Positions 24,630 to 35,635 of a stretch of DNA of 64,000 nucleotides are shown piece by piece (position 1 is the first letter of the stretch; each line of letters begins with the position of its first letter). A program made the translations under genes and the position numbers. The notes beneath the pieces were generated by a model, which saw nothing but the letters and a program-made list of their open reading frames with translations, had not been told where the DNA came from and ran no database searches. This DNA comes from Notolepis coatsorum (lineage: Eukaryota > Chordata > Actinopteri > Aulopiformes > Paralepididae): assembly GCA_963971535.1 (NCBI GenBank), contig OZ020585.1:27336193-27400192 (forward strand), read 5' to 3'.

Positions 24630-24850
24630 CGGTGAACGTGTATTGTGTCGAAGTGAGACTGGTCTCGTACTTGTTGTTTTTCAGCCTTTCCCAAAACCAT
24701 AAAAACAATATTAATGTTGTTTGACCACAACATGCGAAACGTCTTGGAGCGCAGCCCCACGCTTTGCTTCCCAGAGCACTGTGTTCACGGGACGCGCCGC
24801 CGGGAGGCTGCGGACTCCTCCTCCTCCCAGACACTGTGGGGTTAAACTCC
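24630..24850 (-). promoter_or_regulatory. Candidate CpG-rich promoter/first exon with consensus splice donor (minus strand)
   Basis: On the minus strand the sequence ends in CACCG|GTAAGT, a full-consensus donor with the exon's last base at 24630. Upstream (24740-24850) is a local GC- and CpG-rich patch, unlike the AT-rich surroundings. No acceptor or coding frame with known domains can be tied to it, so it could be a noncoding first exon or chance. Strong donor motifs are common by chance, so the call rests on the combination with the CpG patch. Confidence 0.3.
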
Positions 24851-25139
24851 GCCCTCCGTCCCACCGGGCGACACCAGGGAGCAACTTCGACGCCCAGATC
24901 AACTATTATGTGCATGAAAGTACACCGTTGGCTCCCTTTACCTTTTGACCTAATAAAACTGAAACTATGCTGTACGCATTATTAGCCTACTAACCAACAA
25001 ACGACAGTGTACACTTAAAAAAAATCACACAGTATAATTAACATGTTAATCAATAAATAAGCACTTATCTGTGTCTCACCACACATATGAGTGCATGCTT
25101 ACCAACTGTTTGCCTGTTTTACTGCAACACTACTATCAC

Positions 25140-25436
25140 CGACATAAGAAGGGAGATCCCCCCTTGAATGGCCCTTCTAAGGTTTCTTTCCTCCACATTG
25201 CCTGTGGTGCATTTTTTCCTATTGCTATGTTTTAGTGAGTTTTTCCTTACCTTCGCGTCTGGGAATGTTGCATTTATTTTATTTATTAAAAAAAATTGGA
25301 CTTTATGGTGTTTTTGTTTTGTTCTTGATTTATTGTGATGTTTCTTCTTGACTCGTTTAAAGAAGACGTGTCCGGCCCATGGGGACATTAACGTGTGTTG
25401 TCGGGCCTTACAAATAAATTTTATTTGATTTGATAA
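25140..25436 (+). mobile_element. LINE 3' end with TTGAT-type tail
   Basis: AAGGTTTCTTTCCTCCAC and GTGAGTTTTTCCTTACC are well-known blocks of teleost LINE 3' regions. The segment ends in ACAAATAAATTTTATTTGAT followed by TTGAT, a short-repeat tail. Upstream coding sequence is missing, so it is strongly 5' truncated. Confidence 0.65.
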
Positions 25437-25807
25437 GCTATTGCTACCAGCTAGTTTACATGCATCATATGTCTGGTTTCAAATTGGTCTTAGATTTCTT
25501 TATGAACAACCTATGAAAGAATATAGCCAATTTCTCTTATTTTGGGAGGTGATAAGTATTTCCTGCCCCTAGGAGGTTGTCACCCTGCTGCTTTGCCTGG
25601 AGAGGTGAGCATAATTTGCATAACATTTACAACCCTGTCTGTCACACAATAGACCTACCGTTGATCGTCTGATAACAAGGGCAAGAGAAAAACAGATAGG
25701 TTTGGTTTCCTTTTATACAAACAAACATACTGCAAAGCTTTAGAACCCCAATTATCATAATGTTCTCATCACAATTAATGTGTCTGTTGAAGGGATGTGT
25801 ATTTAAA

Positions 25808-26320
25808 AAGATAGAGAGGGAGAAAGATAGTGAGAAGAGAGAAAGATAGTGAGAGAGAAAGTTAGTGAGAAGAGAAAAAGATAGAGCGAGAAAGATAGTG
25901 AAAGAAGAGAAAGATAGAAAGAAAGATAGTGAGAGAAAGATAGTGGAGAGAAAGATAGTGAGAGAAGAAAGATTGTGAGAGAATAGAGAAAGAAAGATAG
26001 TGAGAAGAGACTTCAAGAGAGAGAAATATAGTGAGAGAAGAGAGATAAATATAGTGAGGAGAGAAAGGAAGAGAGCGAAGAGAGAGAGAAAGATAGTGAG
26101 AGAACAGAGAAAGATAGTGAGAGAAGAGAGAGAAAGATAGTGAGAGAGAGAAATATAGAGAAGAGATAAATATAGTGAGAGAAAAGAGAGAAAGATAGTG
26201 AGGGAAGAGAGATGGTGAGAAGAGAAAGATGGTGAGAAGAGACAGATGGTGAGAGAAGAGCTACATATAGTGAGAGGAGAGAAAGATAGTGAGATAAGAG
26301 ACAGATGGTGAAAGAAGAGA
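25808..26320. repeat. Degenerate 'GAGAAAGATAGTGA' minisatellite, about 500 bp
   Basis: Irregular tandem units built from GAGA(G/A)AAAGATAGTGAGA, with length variation between units and GATGGTGA variants toward the right end. Frames over the complement give low-complexity Ser-Leu-Phe proteins and are not genes. Confidence 0.95.
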
Positions 26321-26329
26321 TAAACTGTG

Positions 26330-28430
26330 CAACTTGCAGGTTTATATGTATGTATGTATTGTCTATGTGGGAGCACATACAATGTACAGTACGTCTCTCT
26401 GCACACGTGTTTCTCCCCTATCTGTGAGCCGTCTGTCATGTTGAACCAACCCTTCCTAATGCCCCCAGATCCCGATAAGAACGCAGAGACAGACGGGCCT
26501 ACAGGATGCTCATAAACAGGCTCTCGCCTCATGTCTCCTAATGTGGCTCTATGGAACGTGCACGTCTGCCCCGTGACCTGTATCTAATCTGCACATCAGC
26601 CTCTTTACAGCCACCGCTGAGGGTCCTGGATGGAGATGCCTACCTCTCCATGCTGATACTGGAATGTCCCCTTTTAACACGACCTTATCAAGATCCGTCT
26701 GCACACAACAGCAGCGCTGTCCCGTTCAATCTCTTTCCAGGACTTGGCAACGGGACGTTCGGTTGGTTAACGCTTACACTAGCTTTTATCACTCTCTGGA
26801 ACTCTCAAAAGGACCGTGATGACAAATAGTCTGTGAAATGTAATGCATGCAAATGAGGACGCGCTAAAGACACAAGCCTCTGTTGTTTTTAGCAGTATTA
26901 CAACTGGATTCATCTCCAAGAAATTATTGTATAGATTATTTGATGCTACTTGGTATGTTATTCGGACGGCCTCCTCTAAGTCCATTCGATTTTCATGCTT
27001 TTTTCCACACCGAATTCATTACTTCACATGAAATGATGAGCACTAGATTTAAAGAGGTCCTTCTGCATGATTGCACGTGGGAAACATAATTTTACAGATT
27101 TGTCAATTAAATCAACTAATCAATTATAAAAATAAAAAAAATCCATAGATCCATAACTATTAGTCGACTAAGAAGTTATTTTATAGAGGACAGGATTTTT
27201 ATTACCGTATTAGTAATGTACAAAACGCAAGGGCAAAGAAGCACTGTTGATGACAAAGGTGGTCCACAGCTGATGACACAAATGCCCCCGGTGTCAGAAA
27301 TAACATGCCGCAGATTGCCGCCCGGAGTGTCGTCCGGTGGAACATTGTGTAATAAATCCGGGACACATGGCGGCTCTTTGTGACGCGTGTCGTCTGGCAG
27401 CTTCCTGGAGTGCTGGTCCCTCCGCATGTCATTAGGACTAATTGGCTCTGATGGACACCCTGCTACCCAACAGCCCCTTCCCTCTGTCCCCCAGACGATT
27501 GCACTGGTCTGGCCTGACCTGGACAGGAGGTGGAGTGGAGATGTGGTGTGGATTGTGTCCTGGGCTAGCAGCCGTGACACACCAGGAATGGTACAAATGT
27601 ATGAGAAAGGAGACCAACATGCTAATCCAGAAGGTTACCGTCACCAGTTTTATTGCATGAATATCAACACCACTGGAACAGACCAACAGTGAACCCAGTC
27701 AATATTCCCCCTTTTTTTTGCTGACACACAAAGGAACTCCATTGAGCACCAGACAGGTAGAGGCGTGTACACACACATGCGCGCGCGATTCACACCTTAG
27801 CGCCCCCTCCCCCTTTCTCTAAAATTAGTGACCCCAGCGCTCTGCCCCACCAGACACCACGCTGTTCTGCCATAATGGCTACTGTAATAGGGTCGCCATG
27901 GTAATTATGCATGTGTAAGAAAGAGTGAGTGTGTGAGTGAATGTGTGTGTGTCTGTGTGTCAGAGTGTGTGTGAGGGCGGGTGTAGCAGATCCCCTGCCA
28001 AGTGATTTTCTCACCCTTCTCAGTGCCGTCTATTGTGCAGCGTGATCCGCCCATTATTACCAGTGTACGGGCCGCTGAGCTGGGAGACTGGCCTGTGCAC
28101 TGTCCGCATGTAATTACCACACTCATTTGTCATGTAGCCAGACTAGCTAGCTGGGAGGAACCACACAGATATGTCTCACACGCAGTCATTTCAGTCAAAG
28201 GCGGGAGGGTAGGGGAGGTGCTCTGTGGTCGTCTAGAAGGGAGCTGCCTTTATGTAGGTGGAACTATCTGGAAAATTAAGTAAGAAGTTGTTTTAATGTG
28301 TGTGTGAGACAGAGCGAGACTTTAAATCACACACAGCACTCACTCACCACACACTAAAACAACTCCTTTGTTTCTAAGTTGAGCTACCAACATAAATACA
28401 TAACTATAGGATCTCCCTCACACTCCGCAA
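26330..28430. other. Single-copy DNA, candidate conserved noncoding elements, no gene
   Basis: 27270-27420 and 28030-28140 look non-repetitive and conserved-like: GC-balanced, with motifs such as GCATGTAATTACCAC. Overlapping frames on both strands near 27176-27690 have no recognisable domain. A GT-rich run sits at 27915-27973. Confidence 0.35.
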
Positions 28431-28443
28431 AAGAATAACAGTA

Positions 28444-29083
28444 GCGCCTCACTGACCAGACTAAGACCAATCCCTCCACTCAACCCCAACAGAAGAACTG
28501 TAGCGCCTCACTGACCAGACTAAGACCAATCCCTCCACTCAACCCCAACAGAAGAACTGTAGCGCCTCACTGACCAGACTAACTCCAACAGAAGAACGGT
28601 TGCGCCTCACTGACCAGACTAACTCCAACAGAAGAACGGTTGCGCCTCACTGACCAGACTAACTCCAACAGAAGAACGGTTGCGCCTCACTGACCAGACT
28701 AACTCCAACAGAAGAACGGTTGCGCCTCACTGACCAGACTAACTCCAACAGAAGAACGGTTGTGCCTCACTGACCAGACTAACTCCAACAGAAGAACGGT
28801 TGCGCCTCACTGACCAGACTAACTCCAACAGAAGAACGGTTGTGCCTCACTGACCAGACTAACTCCAACAGAAGAACGGTTGCGCCTCACTGACCAGACT
28901 AACTCCAACAGAAGAACGGTTGTGCCTCACTGACCAGACTAACTCCAACAGAAGAACGGTTGTGCCTCACTGACCAGACTAACTCCAACAGAAGAACGGT
29001 TGCGCCTCACTGACCAGACTAACTCCAACAGAAGAACGGTTGTGCCTCACTGACCAGACTAACTCCAACAGAAGAACGGTAGC
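28444..29083. repeat. Minisatellite: two 59-bp units, then twelve 40-bp units
   Basis: The core GCGCCTCACTGACCAGACTA (or GTGCC) starts at 28444, 28503, 28562 and then every 40 bases to 29042. The 59-bp units contain an extra segment (AGACCAATCCCTCCACTCAA) absent from the 40-bp units, so the shorter unit probably arose by a 19-bp deletion and then expanded. Units are otherwise nearly identical except for a GCG/GTG alternation. Confidence 0.97.
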
Positions 29084-29429
29084 GACACCCAGTGAAGTAT
29101 GACAGTCAGCCCTTTGTAATGGCCTTTAATTGAACACGACAGGCCTGATCATAGTGATAGCCTACAGCCTCCTAAAGTGCCTAACTAATGAGAAATCAAT
29201 GATAATAAAGAGTGAACTGTGTGTCACGGCAGAGCAGCAGTCCTCTCCCTCCAGCCAGTGGCAGTGAAACGGTAATTAAAACAAACGGGCGAGCAGTTAC
29301 TGTATGAGCATTTAACATTAAAGTACAGTTTGAGTTTATATATAGACGTACCTCATGCTACACTGGTCTGAATGTGCTACTGGTTACACGCTACTTCTCT
29401 CTACAGCTGCACATAATATTGATGTGCAT

Positions 29430-29745
29430 TAGATAAGATAAGATGAGGTGAGGTAAGATAAGGTGAGATCTTTTCTTTTTTTCTCTCTTTTATTCTTTAT
29501 TATTATTATTATTATTTAATTGTTTTCTTGTTTAACTGTGGATTGTGAGTTTCTTGTATAATGGTAAATTATTATTTGTGTAAATTAGGTTGTACGCCGA
29601 CCATTAAGTAAATACTTCTTTAGTTTAGGAATAAGGGGCAGGTAACTATAAGATTTATTCTTCTTCCTGCTCCTTTTGTCCATGGAATGTTATTTATGAT
29701 TGTGTAATGAAGATTCCATGTGGCAAATAAAAACTCTGAACTGAA
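29430..29745. mobile_element. LINE 3' end inserted next to a GATAA/GGTGA tail
   Basis: 29430-29465 is an AGATAAGATAAGATGAGGTG pentamer tail. A plus-oriented LINE 3' UTR follows: ATTCTTCTTCCTGCTCCTTTT is a conserved teleost LINE block, and it ends in ATAAAAACTCTGAACTGAA. At 29746 GATAAGATCTTTATTGTCCC resumes, so the plus-oriented fragment appears to have landed inside the tail of the minus-oriented one. Confidence 0.6.
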
Positions 29746-30290
29746 GATAAGATCTTTATTGTCCCCATGGGGAAACCACACAATACATTTTACAGAAATA
29801 TAAAAAAGGTAATGCTAAATAAAAACATACAAAAATATAAGAAATTATAAGAAATAAAAGCATTAAATGATATGTATGTACAGAAATATTTAGAGTATGT
29901 ACAGACATTATAGAACCAATCAAATCTACATATGTACAGATGGCTCCTGAAATGTACAGAGTAACATGAGAGAGAGCATTATGTAGCAAATATAATACAG
30001 AGCACACTAGTCATATCCTAATAGTAATGTGCAATTATACACAGGGATGTGCATAACACAAAGAACATATCATCAGGTCAGGGCACATGTACAAATATAT
30101 ACATTTGAAAATGATATATGCCAATTAACATTTACAGAATATATGTAGAGCAATACGTAGATAGGCAGCAAGGTGGAAAGTCCATATTGACAGTGAAATG
30201 CCATATCGGAATCAGTTGCTGATACAATATTGATAAATAAGTATCTACATATACATTTGACAATTACGGTGAAGGTTTGCACCAATTTCC
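29746..30290 (-). mobile_element. LINE 3' UTR (TTTATTGTCCCCATGGGGAAA type), minus orientation
   Basis: CTTTATTGTCCCCATGGGGA followed by AAC is the same 3' signature as at 17487. About 500 bases of AT-rich, codon-poor sequence continue rightward with repeated GTACAGA(A/C)ATT-like words. The right boundary is uncertain. Confidence 0.5.
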
Positions 30291-30301
30291 TCTGAAGTTC
30301 C

Positions 30302-30319
30302 CTTTTTTTTTTTTTTTTT
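30302..30319. repeat. Poly-T tract
   Basis: Eighteen T; may be the reverse of a retrotransposon A-tail, but no element body is evident to its left. Confidence 0.8.
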
Positions 30320-30988
30320 ACCCTAGTTTGACTTTAGCACACAGCAATGCCCAGCTTAACAGGTACACACCATCTCCCCTGGGAGCTACCCAGTAGCCCA
30401 TAGACATTTTACTTGACAACATACACATTATAAAAGTCCCTTTGCATTTCCTCTTAGATGTTTATTAATACCATTGCTGACAAGGAAACTATAAAAGAAG
30501 GAAGGGTCATCACGTCAGAATACCAATGTTCTATGCTCTGCTTGGTGCCAGACTTTGGTGCCAGTTATATTGAAGCCTGTATTCAAATTCAAAATGTTCA
30601 AGCTATCACACGTTAGATAGTTAGCAATGCAACGAATTGCAGATGACTCTGACATCAGTTAATAACCTGTTTAAATGTCATAAACAAGGAGATGGCTGAT
30701 CCCATTCAACTCAATGTCGTTCAAAGGTTTTCACACTTGGCACCAATGTGATAAACTGTGTGATAAATGTGACCCTTCCTAGTTTCCTTGGTTGCCGACA
30801 GGAAATAAAGAGAGCCAAAGCTGTTCCCCTAGCAACAGAATACTGCTGAAAAGGTCTACTGTATAACCACAGTCTCGTAGTAGCTGAAGTAGTTGGGGGT
30901 TAGCTACAGCTACAGCTTTGCTAACCAAATACTACAAATTGCTACCAATAGGGGATACCTTTGAAGTTTTGTTCTTCTACATATTAGG

Positions 30989-31377
30989 TTAAAGGTGCAG
31001 TAAGTGGTATTTATTTGTTAAAATATGTGTTAAATAGCTCTACATTCGCAATCACTGATATACAGTGTTTGGTCAGTAACATGGGTCTCTCCGAGTCCCT
31101 CCACTGTGCAGCAGTAAACTGAAAATAAATACTTGTTTCAAGGACACATTTGCTTAAAACAATTTTTTTTCTTATTTTTGTAAGACCATTTTGCAGTGTG
31201 GAGTTCTCTCTGCTGATTGGATAAAGTGGGAACGGGATACCAGAAAATGTATGTTCGGGATACCCGAAAATGTAAAATGTATGAGACCCATGTTACTGAC
31301 CAGACACTATCAGTGATGGCTGTTAGACTGTAGAGCTATTTATTTTAACAAACAAATACCACTTACAGCACCTTTAA
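30989..31377. mobile_element. Palindromic MITE with about 95-bp inverted arms (TTAAAGGTGC ends)
   Basis: The left arm TTAAAGGTGCAGTAAGTGG through TAGCTCTAC and TGTTTGGTCAGTAACATGGG is mirrored on the right by CCCATGTTACTGACCAGACA, GTAGAGCTATT and CCACTTACAGCACCTTTAA. The arms total about 95 bases with indels, around a loop of about 190 bases. The ends are compatible with TTAA or TTA/TAA targets, so I do not assign the superfamily. Confidence 0.88.
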
Positions 31378-31483
31378 GTGTCATTCACACCTACCCCAAC
31401 CCCCTCACAAGTTCCCTATAGAGAATTGGAAGCAGACATCAAATTCCTGGGGTAATCACCATATTATGTAGACTAGACTAGAG

Positions 31484-32040
31484 CAGGGGTTCCCAAACTT
31501 TTCAGGCCAGGGCCCAGAAAATAAGGCGTCAGAGAGCCGCGGCCCAATGCACATCGTCAGGCTTTTTTTTTAATTTTTTGCCAGGCGACCGATTTTTTAA
31601 GCCAAATATCACTTCAATCCTATTAAGTTAGTTCAAGTTAGTTATTCATTTATATGTGCTATTTATGAGAGGGCTAACTTGTTGCAAAATAATAATGATA
31701 ATAATAATAGCCTCATTAAAATACTATTGTTGCTTCGGTTGTTTTCAGCGTTTTATGTGCATAATCTGTTATTTAGTATGAAATGTTCGTTGAAATAAGT
31801 AGATTTTTCGTTTTTGTTTATTTATTAAGTTAATATAAAACCATATAGTCACATTTTAGAATACAATAGAATAGAATTTTAGAATACAACTAGAAACACT
31901 GTCCTGGCCTGCTTCTAAGTTCAGTGGCCTGAAAAAAAAAAAATTTTTTTTTTTTTTTTTTTTTTTAAATCATCTCGCGGCCCACCCGTGGCTGCTCGCG
32001 GCCCACCTTTGGGTCGCGACCCCGACTTTGGGAACCACTG
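31484..32040. mobile_element. hAT-type (Charlie-like) non-autonomous element, 557 bp
   Basis: The ends CAGGGGTTCCCAAACTTTT and CGACTTTGGGAACCACTG are inverted repeats, and both sides carry the 8-bp duplication GACTAGAG (31476-31483, 32041-32048). Subterminal GCGGCCCA words lie near both ends, and an A-run facing a T-run (31932-31966) forms a potential hairpin. There is no coding capacity. Confidence 0.95.
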
Positions 32041-32149
32041 GACTAGAGGATCATTCCCGCTGACTGTGGTATGGTGACAGGTGGAGTTTAAAAAAAGCTA
32101 CCACAGAACATGTCAACCCTTAATTTTCACCTTCCACCATATTTCAGTT

Positions 32150-32320
32150 TTAGCGATTCCTCAGTGCGAATTGATGTCAGCGACCCCCATCAAGATGGCG
32201 ACCGGCTTCCATAGCAACGCTTAGCACCCGCCAACCGCCCAACTTCCCACTCACTTCAAAAGCCCTGTTGGATTTCCTTTGCGCCTAGATGAATCAAGCT
32301 CATATCATGTACATATTTAG
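32150..32320. promoter_or_regulatory. Candidate regulatory DNA with YY1-like and RFX X-box-like motifs
   Basis: CAAGATGGCG at 32191-32200 matches the YY1 core and CCATAGCAAC at 32209-32218 matches an RFX half-site, eight bases apart. Such pairing is familiar in vertebrate promoters, but no exon is evident nearby. Inference only. Confidence 0.3.
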
Positions 32321-32901
32321 CCACACGAAAGAAAGGCTCTGGACGGCAAGCCTCCACCCAGTTAGATTTATGTTTTCTTTTCAGCCTCATCATATGTATT
32401 CCATATGGACATAATGTAGCGGAGTGCTCCCCAATAGCAGGAGTTAAGGACAGTGGTTGATGGCGCTGCTAAGTGGACTGTATCCCTCACGCCTCGTGTC
32501 TGGCTGCCAGAGCTGGTAGTGGTGCGGTGGGGAAACCTCTATACGTGATGGATCTGTCTCCCATGCTTCAGATCATCAGTCTGTCTAACTCTGCCCGCCT
32601 GCCGGACTATACGTCATTACCGAGAGGAGGCGGAGAAGACGGAAGGAGGGCTGGTGGTGGTGTGGACGTGTGTGAGTTGTTGATTAGTTTGAGCTCTAGG
32701 TGAGAGAACTATCACAGAGGTGGAAGCGAAGGAAGGGATTCAAAAGAGTATTTTGGCGTCCGCGCATGCGAGGGAAAGACGTACGGTAGGATTACAAGTT
32801 TTGTGAGACACAAAGAGAGGGAGTATGATAATGAAAATGTGTGGGAGAGAGAGAACATGTGACCGCTAACTCCGTCTGACTGACAAACTCACAGGTTACA
32901 C

Positions 32902-33930
32902 CATAGATATATATTATAAAGACTAGATGGCACAAGGTGGAGTCTCCCGCGTAGTTCACCGGTGGCCATCTTGCCACAGTTAACTACTGCTTTAACACAA
33001 TGGCGCCCGACCACGGAGATCTCCGTGTTTCGATTCCATCCGTTGTGGACAGAAGCACGGATATATCCGTGGCAAGTTGTTATTGCTTTTATTCCATTTT
33101 AATAACCTATTCAAGGTCGCAGAGCGGCACTGCAGATTTACCCTACTCTTTGAATTCGCCAACGTGCATTACCGGCCAGATCCTGTTAGGGGCGCTATCG
33201 CGATAATAGAGTGTTCCCTGTGGCAGAAGTTGTCTTTTTTAACTGTAGCATCTGTATAACGGAAATGCCATTGGATATAACGTTAGCAGCTATTAGCCCT
33301 TTATCTAGCCTTCCAGAAAATATACTAGACCAAATCCCGTATAACGCTTATATTCACGGTGCTATAAAATGAGAACGTATTGATGATTTTTTTCTTCTTT
33401 AAGCCATTTTGAAGGGACGGTTTATGGACTCAATTGACAATGAGAATGGACAGATAGCAATAATATAAAGTATAGATTTAGCTCTAGAAACAGCCCCACG
33501 TCTGTTTACATTTGCCGGTCCTCTAGAGATTTATTAGACGCATACCAATGGCCCCGAATGTGTTAAGGTGAGTGATCTGCACAAACAAAAATACTCATAA
33601 CTCGTTGAAATCTTGACGGATTTACAAACGGTTTGGTTTATTACAAACGTTATTAACGTGGCTATGATTCTTGCTTGGAAGAACTTTAAAAAGAAATTCA
33701 TATGAAAGTCCATTATAAGTATTTAGTATGATAACTACATCTGACGTTTTTAACAAACCAAACGGTTGAAAATTTAGCAAGCTATGGTTATTTCAATAGT
33801 ACACATGCACTATACATTCATGTTATGAGTGGGTCGTGCTACCCTGTGGCAAGATGGCCACCATGTGGCAACGTCGGTCTCCGTTGACCAGCAGCGCTGG
33901 TGAGTCATCTAGTCTTTATATATATCTATG
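32902..33930. mobile_element. Long-TIR element containing a TTAA-flanked inner element
   Basis: The left end CATAGATATATATTATAAAG and following ACTAGATG are the reverse complement (one base-pair indel) of the right end ATCTAGTCTTTATATATATC-TATG. Further inside, GGTGGCCATCTTGCCACAG (32950-32968) pairs exactly with CTGTGGCAAGATGGCCACC near 33845-33863. The middle holds an independent TTAA-flanked unit (32992-33566). The right part, 33567-33860, recurs at 62033-62345. No transposase is present, and the target duplication is not obvious. Confidence 0.8.
32992..33566. mobile_element. TTAA-flanked non-autonomous element (family copy 1)
   Basis: It starts TTAACACAATGGCGCC and ends GGCCCCGAATGTGTTAA, complementary with mismatches. 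Directly inside the left end are two palindromes, CACGGAGATCTCCGTG and CACGGATATATCCGTG. Layout and target match the piggyBac-like ends at 38099, 55306 and 60179, but with a different palindrome core. Superfamily (piggyBac-like) is inferred from the TTAA target. Confidence 0.7.
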
Positions 33931-34127
33931 CCGATATGAGCCCTCCTGGAGTGAGTAAAACCACCTTCGGTCCAGCCATCCAACCAACGCCTCGGGGTGA
34001 AATTCATACACAATTCATACACACACAGCCCCGACTCTCTCGCAGCCGACAAAGCCACACTCTTTCAGTGAGCAATCTTCAGGTAGACTTGAACTCATCG
34101 ACTGCCATACACTTTCGTCATCTTTAC

Positions 34128-34775
34128 TAAATGGCGCCAGCGTTATTGACAATTTTAGCATGTTTGTAGACCCATCGTGTGTTCTGTATTATAGCTATAG
34201 AGACAATAGTATGGCTCATTTGACAGGCATTGTTCATAGTCCATTACTGACTAATTAGTTAATTTCTACACACTGTAGTTCGTTACACGCTACACGTCGC
34301 CCCATTTACGTCCGGTAAAACACAAAACTGTGATCGTTGCAAAAACATGTTTCAGGTTCGGTAAAATAGACAGAATATACCTTACCTTAGCCAGAAGGTA
34401 TTCCAAAACGAATAATTCCATGTGATCGCATCGCCATCGCGATTACCAGTGTATATGTCTATACACGTTTATATGGGAAATACGCTTCAGGCAACAACAT
34501 TTCGAGGCGATCGCTGTGTATCTGTTCAGGCAGGAGGAGCCCTTGCCAAAAAAAAGAAGGAAAACGTGTATCCACACCAAGCCATTCCAGTTCAAAGGTA
34601 GGTGATACTGCCACCTGGTGATATTCGATCATCATTGCAATTCCAATGTAGGCATATGAATCAGAGACACCTAGATGGCTCCGGCTGACAGTATAGAAAA
34701 TAAATCTCTGGTTTTGACGTTCAACACATGGCGAGATAACCCGAGAAATCTCGGGTATGGCAGAGAAAGAGTTAA
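34128..34775 (-). mobile_element. TTAA-family element, degraded minus-oriented copy (copy 2)
   Basis: The right end carries the palindrome CCCGAGAAATCTCGGG followed by TATGGCAGAGAAAGAGTTAA. The interior around 34370-34440 is similar to 55795-55860 of copy 5 (a TATAC/TTACCT..AGAAGGTAT-type segment). The left end near 34128 (AAATGGCGCCAGCG) is approximate. Confidence 0.5.
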
Positions 34776-34948
34776 TTTCATTATTTTAGTCAGAAATGTT
34801 CACCCACTGTCTTCTAGGACAGGCTCACACTAGGACACATCGCTTTCATGTTTAGAAGTTGAAAGCCGAGCACAGGACAATAATCAGACTTAAAAATCGT
34901 CAGATGTGTAAAATTGTGCAATCCGGTGCTGTGAGCATTCTTTAAACA

Positions 34949-35274
34949 TTAAAGGGACACTTCACACAAAAAAACTATTTATTTAGAGTGAATGAGTTTG
35001 AATATGGCCATTGAGGACATTGAATCCGTGTGTTGTGTTAAATTACAGCACCATGAAATGATGTAGATGAAAAAATAGCAATACCATGCTTATTGCTGTA
35101 AGCAACACAAGTATTCAATGTCCCTGATGACATCACTGGTGGCCATATTCAAACTCACTTACACTCAATAACTGTCAAACTAAATTAATGTGTGCAAAAC
35201 TGAGTTTTTGGATGTGTGTGAGATTGTGTGCAAAATAAATCTGCAGTTTTTTTGTTGGCGAAACAGCCCTTTAA
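34949..35274. mobile_element. Short TTAA-flanked MITE ('TTAAAGGGACACTTC')
   Basis: The left TTAAAGGGACACTTC and right GAAACAGCCCTTTAA are imperfect inverted ends bounded by TTAA. Inside, TTTGAATATGGCCA and TGGCCATATTCAAACTCA, and ACATTGAATCC/GTATTCAATGTCC, form further inverted pairs. A similar left end occurs at 56246. Confidence 0.7.
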
Positions 35275-35570
35275 GGTGTTGAAGTCATGGTGATATTTGA
35301 TGCTAGGGGTTCCCAAACTCTTTTTGACATATTGAGGTCATTGATTGGGGTAATGAGGTTTGAAGAAATTCCTGTGACACCAGCGTTTAACACATGGACA
35401 TATTATTTTGTCACATTGTAGGCACATTACTAAATGGAGGGACAGGAAATATCTGCATAATAAGCAAACAGCAAGACTCTCACTGTGGCTTGTCACAAAA
35501 ATAATGACCATATATATTATTACACTCAGTTTAGTTTGATTGAGAACTTTCCTATCGGAGGATTCCCTCC

Positions 35571-35635
35571 TGACACTGTCTTAACACTGTCGCCTCACAG
35601 CAAGCATGTCCTGGGTTCCGGGTACCCAGGTGGGG
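35571..35635 (+). mobile_element. tRNA-derived SINE fragment (second SINE type), left part
   Basis: CACTGTCGCCTCACAGCAAG, then TCCTGGGTTCC, is the tRNA-related region of a very common teleost SINE. It is interrupted at 35636 by a hAT-like element and continues at 36656. Confidence 0.65.

Noticed and set aside
25642-26532. 296-codon Ser-Leu-Phe-rich frame on the minus strand
   Set aside because: It is produced by the GAAAGATAGTGA satellite, with non-repetitive ends that match nothing recognisable.
28444-29083. CRISPR-like regular repeats
   Set aside because: This is a head-to-tail minisatellite without unique spacers, in eukaryotic DNA.
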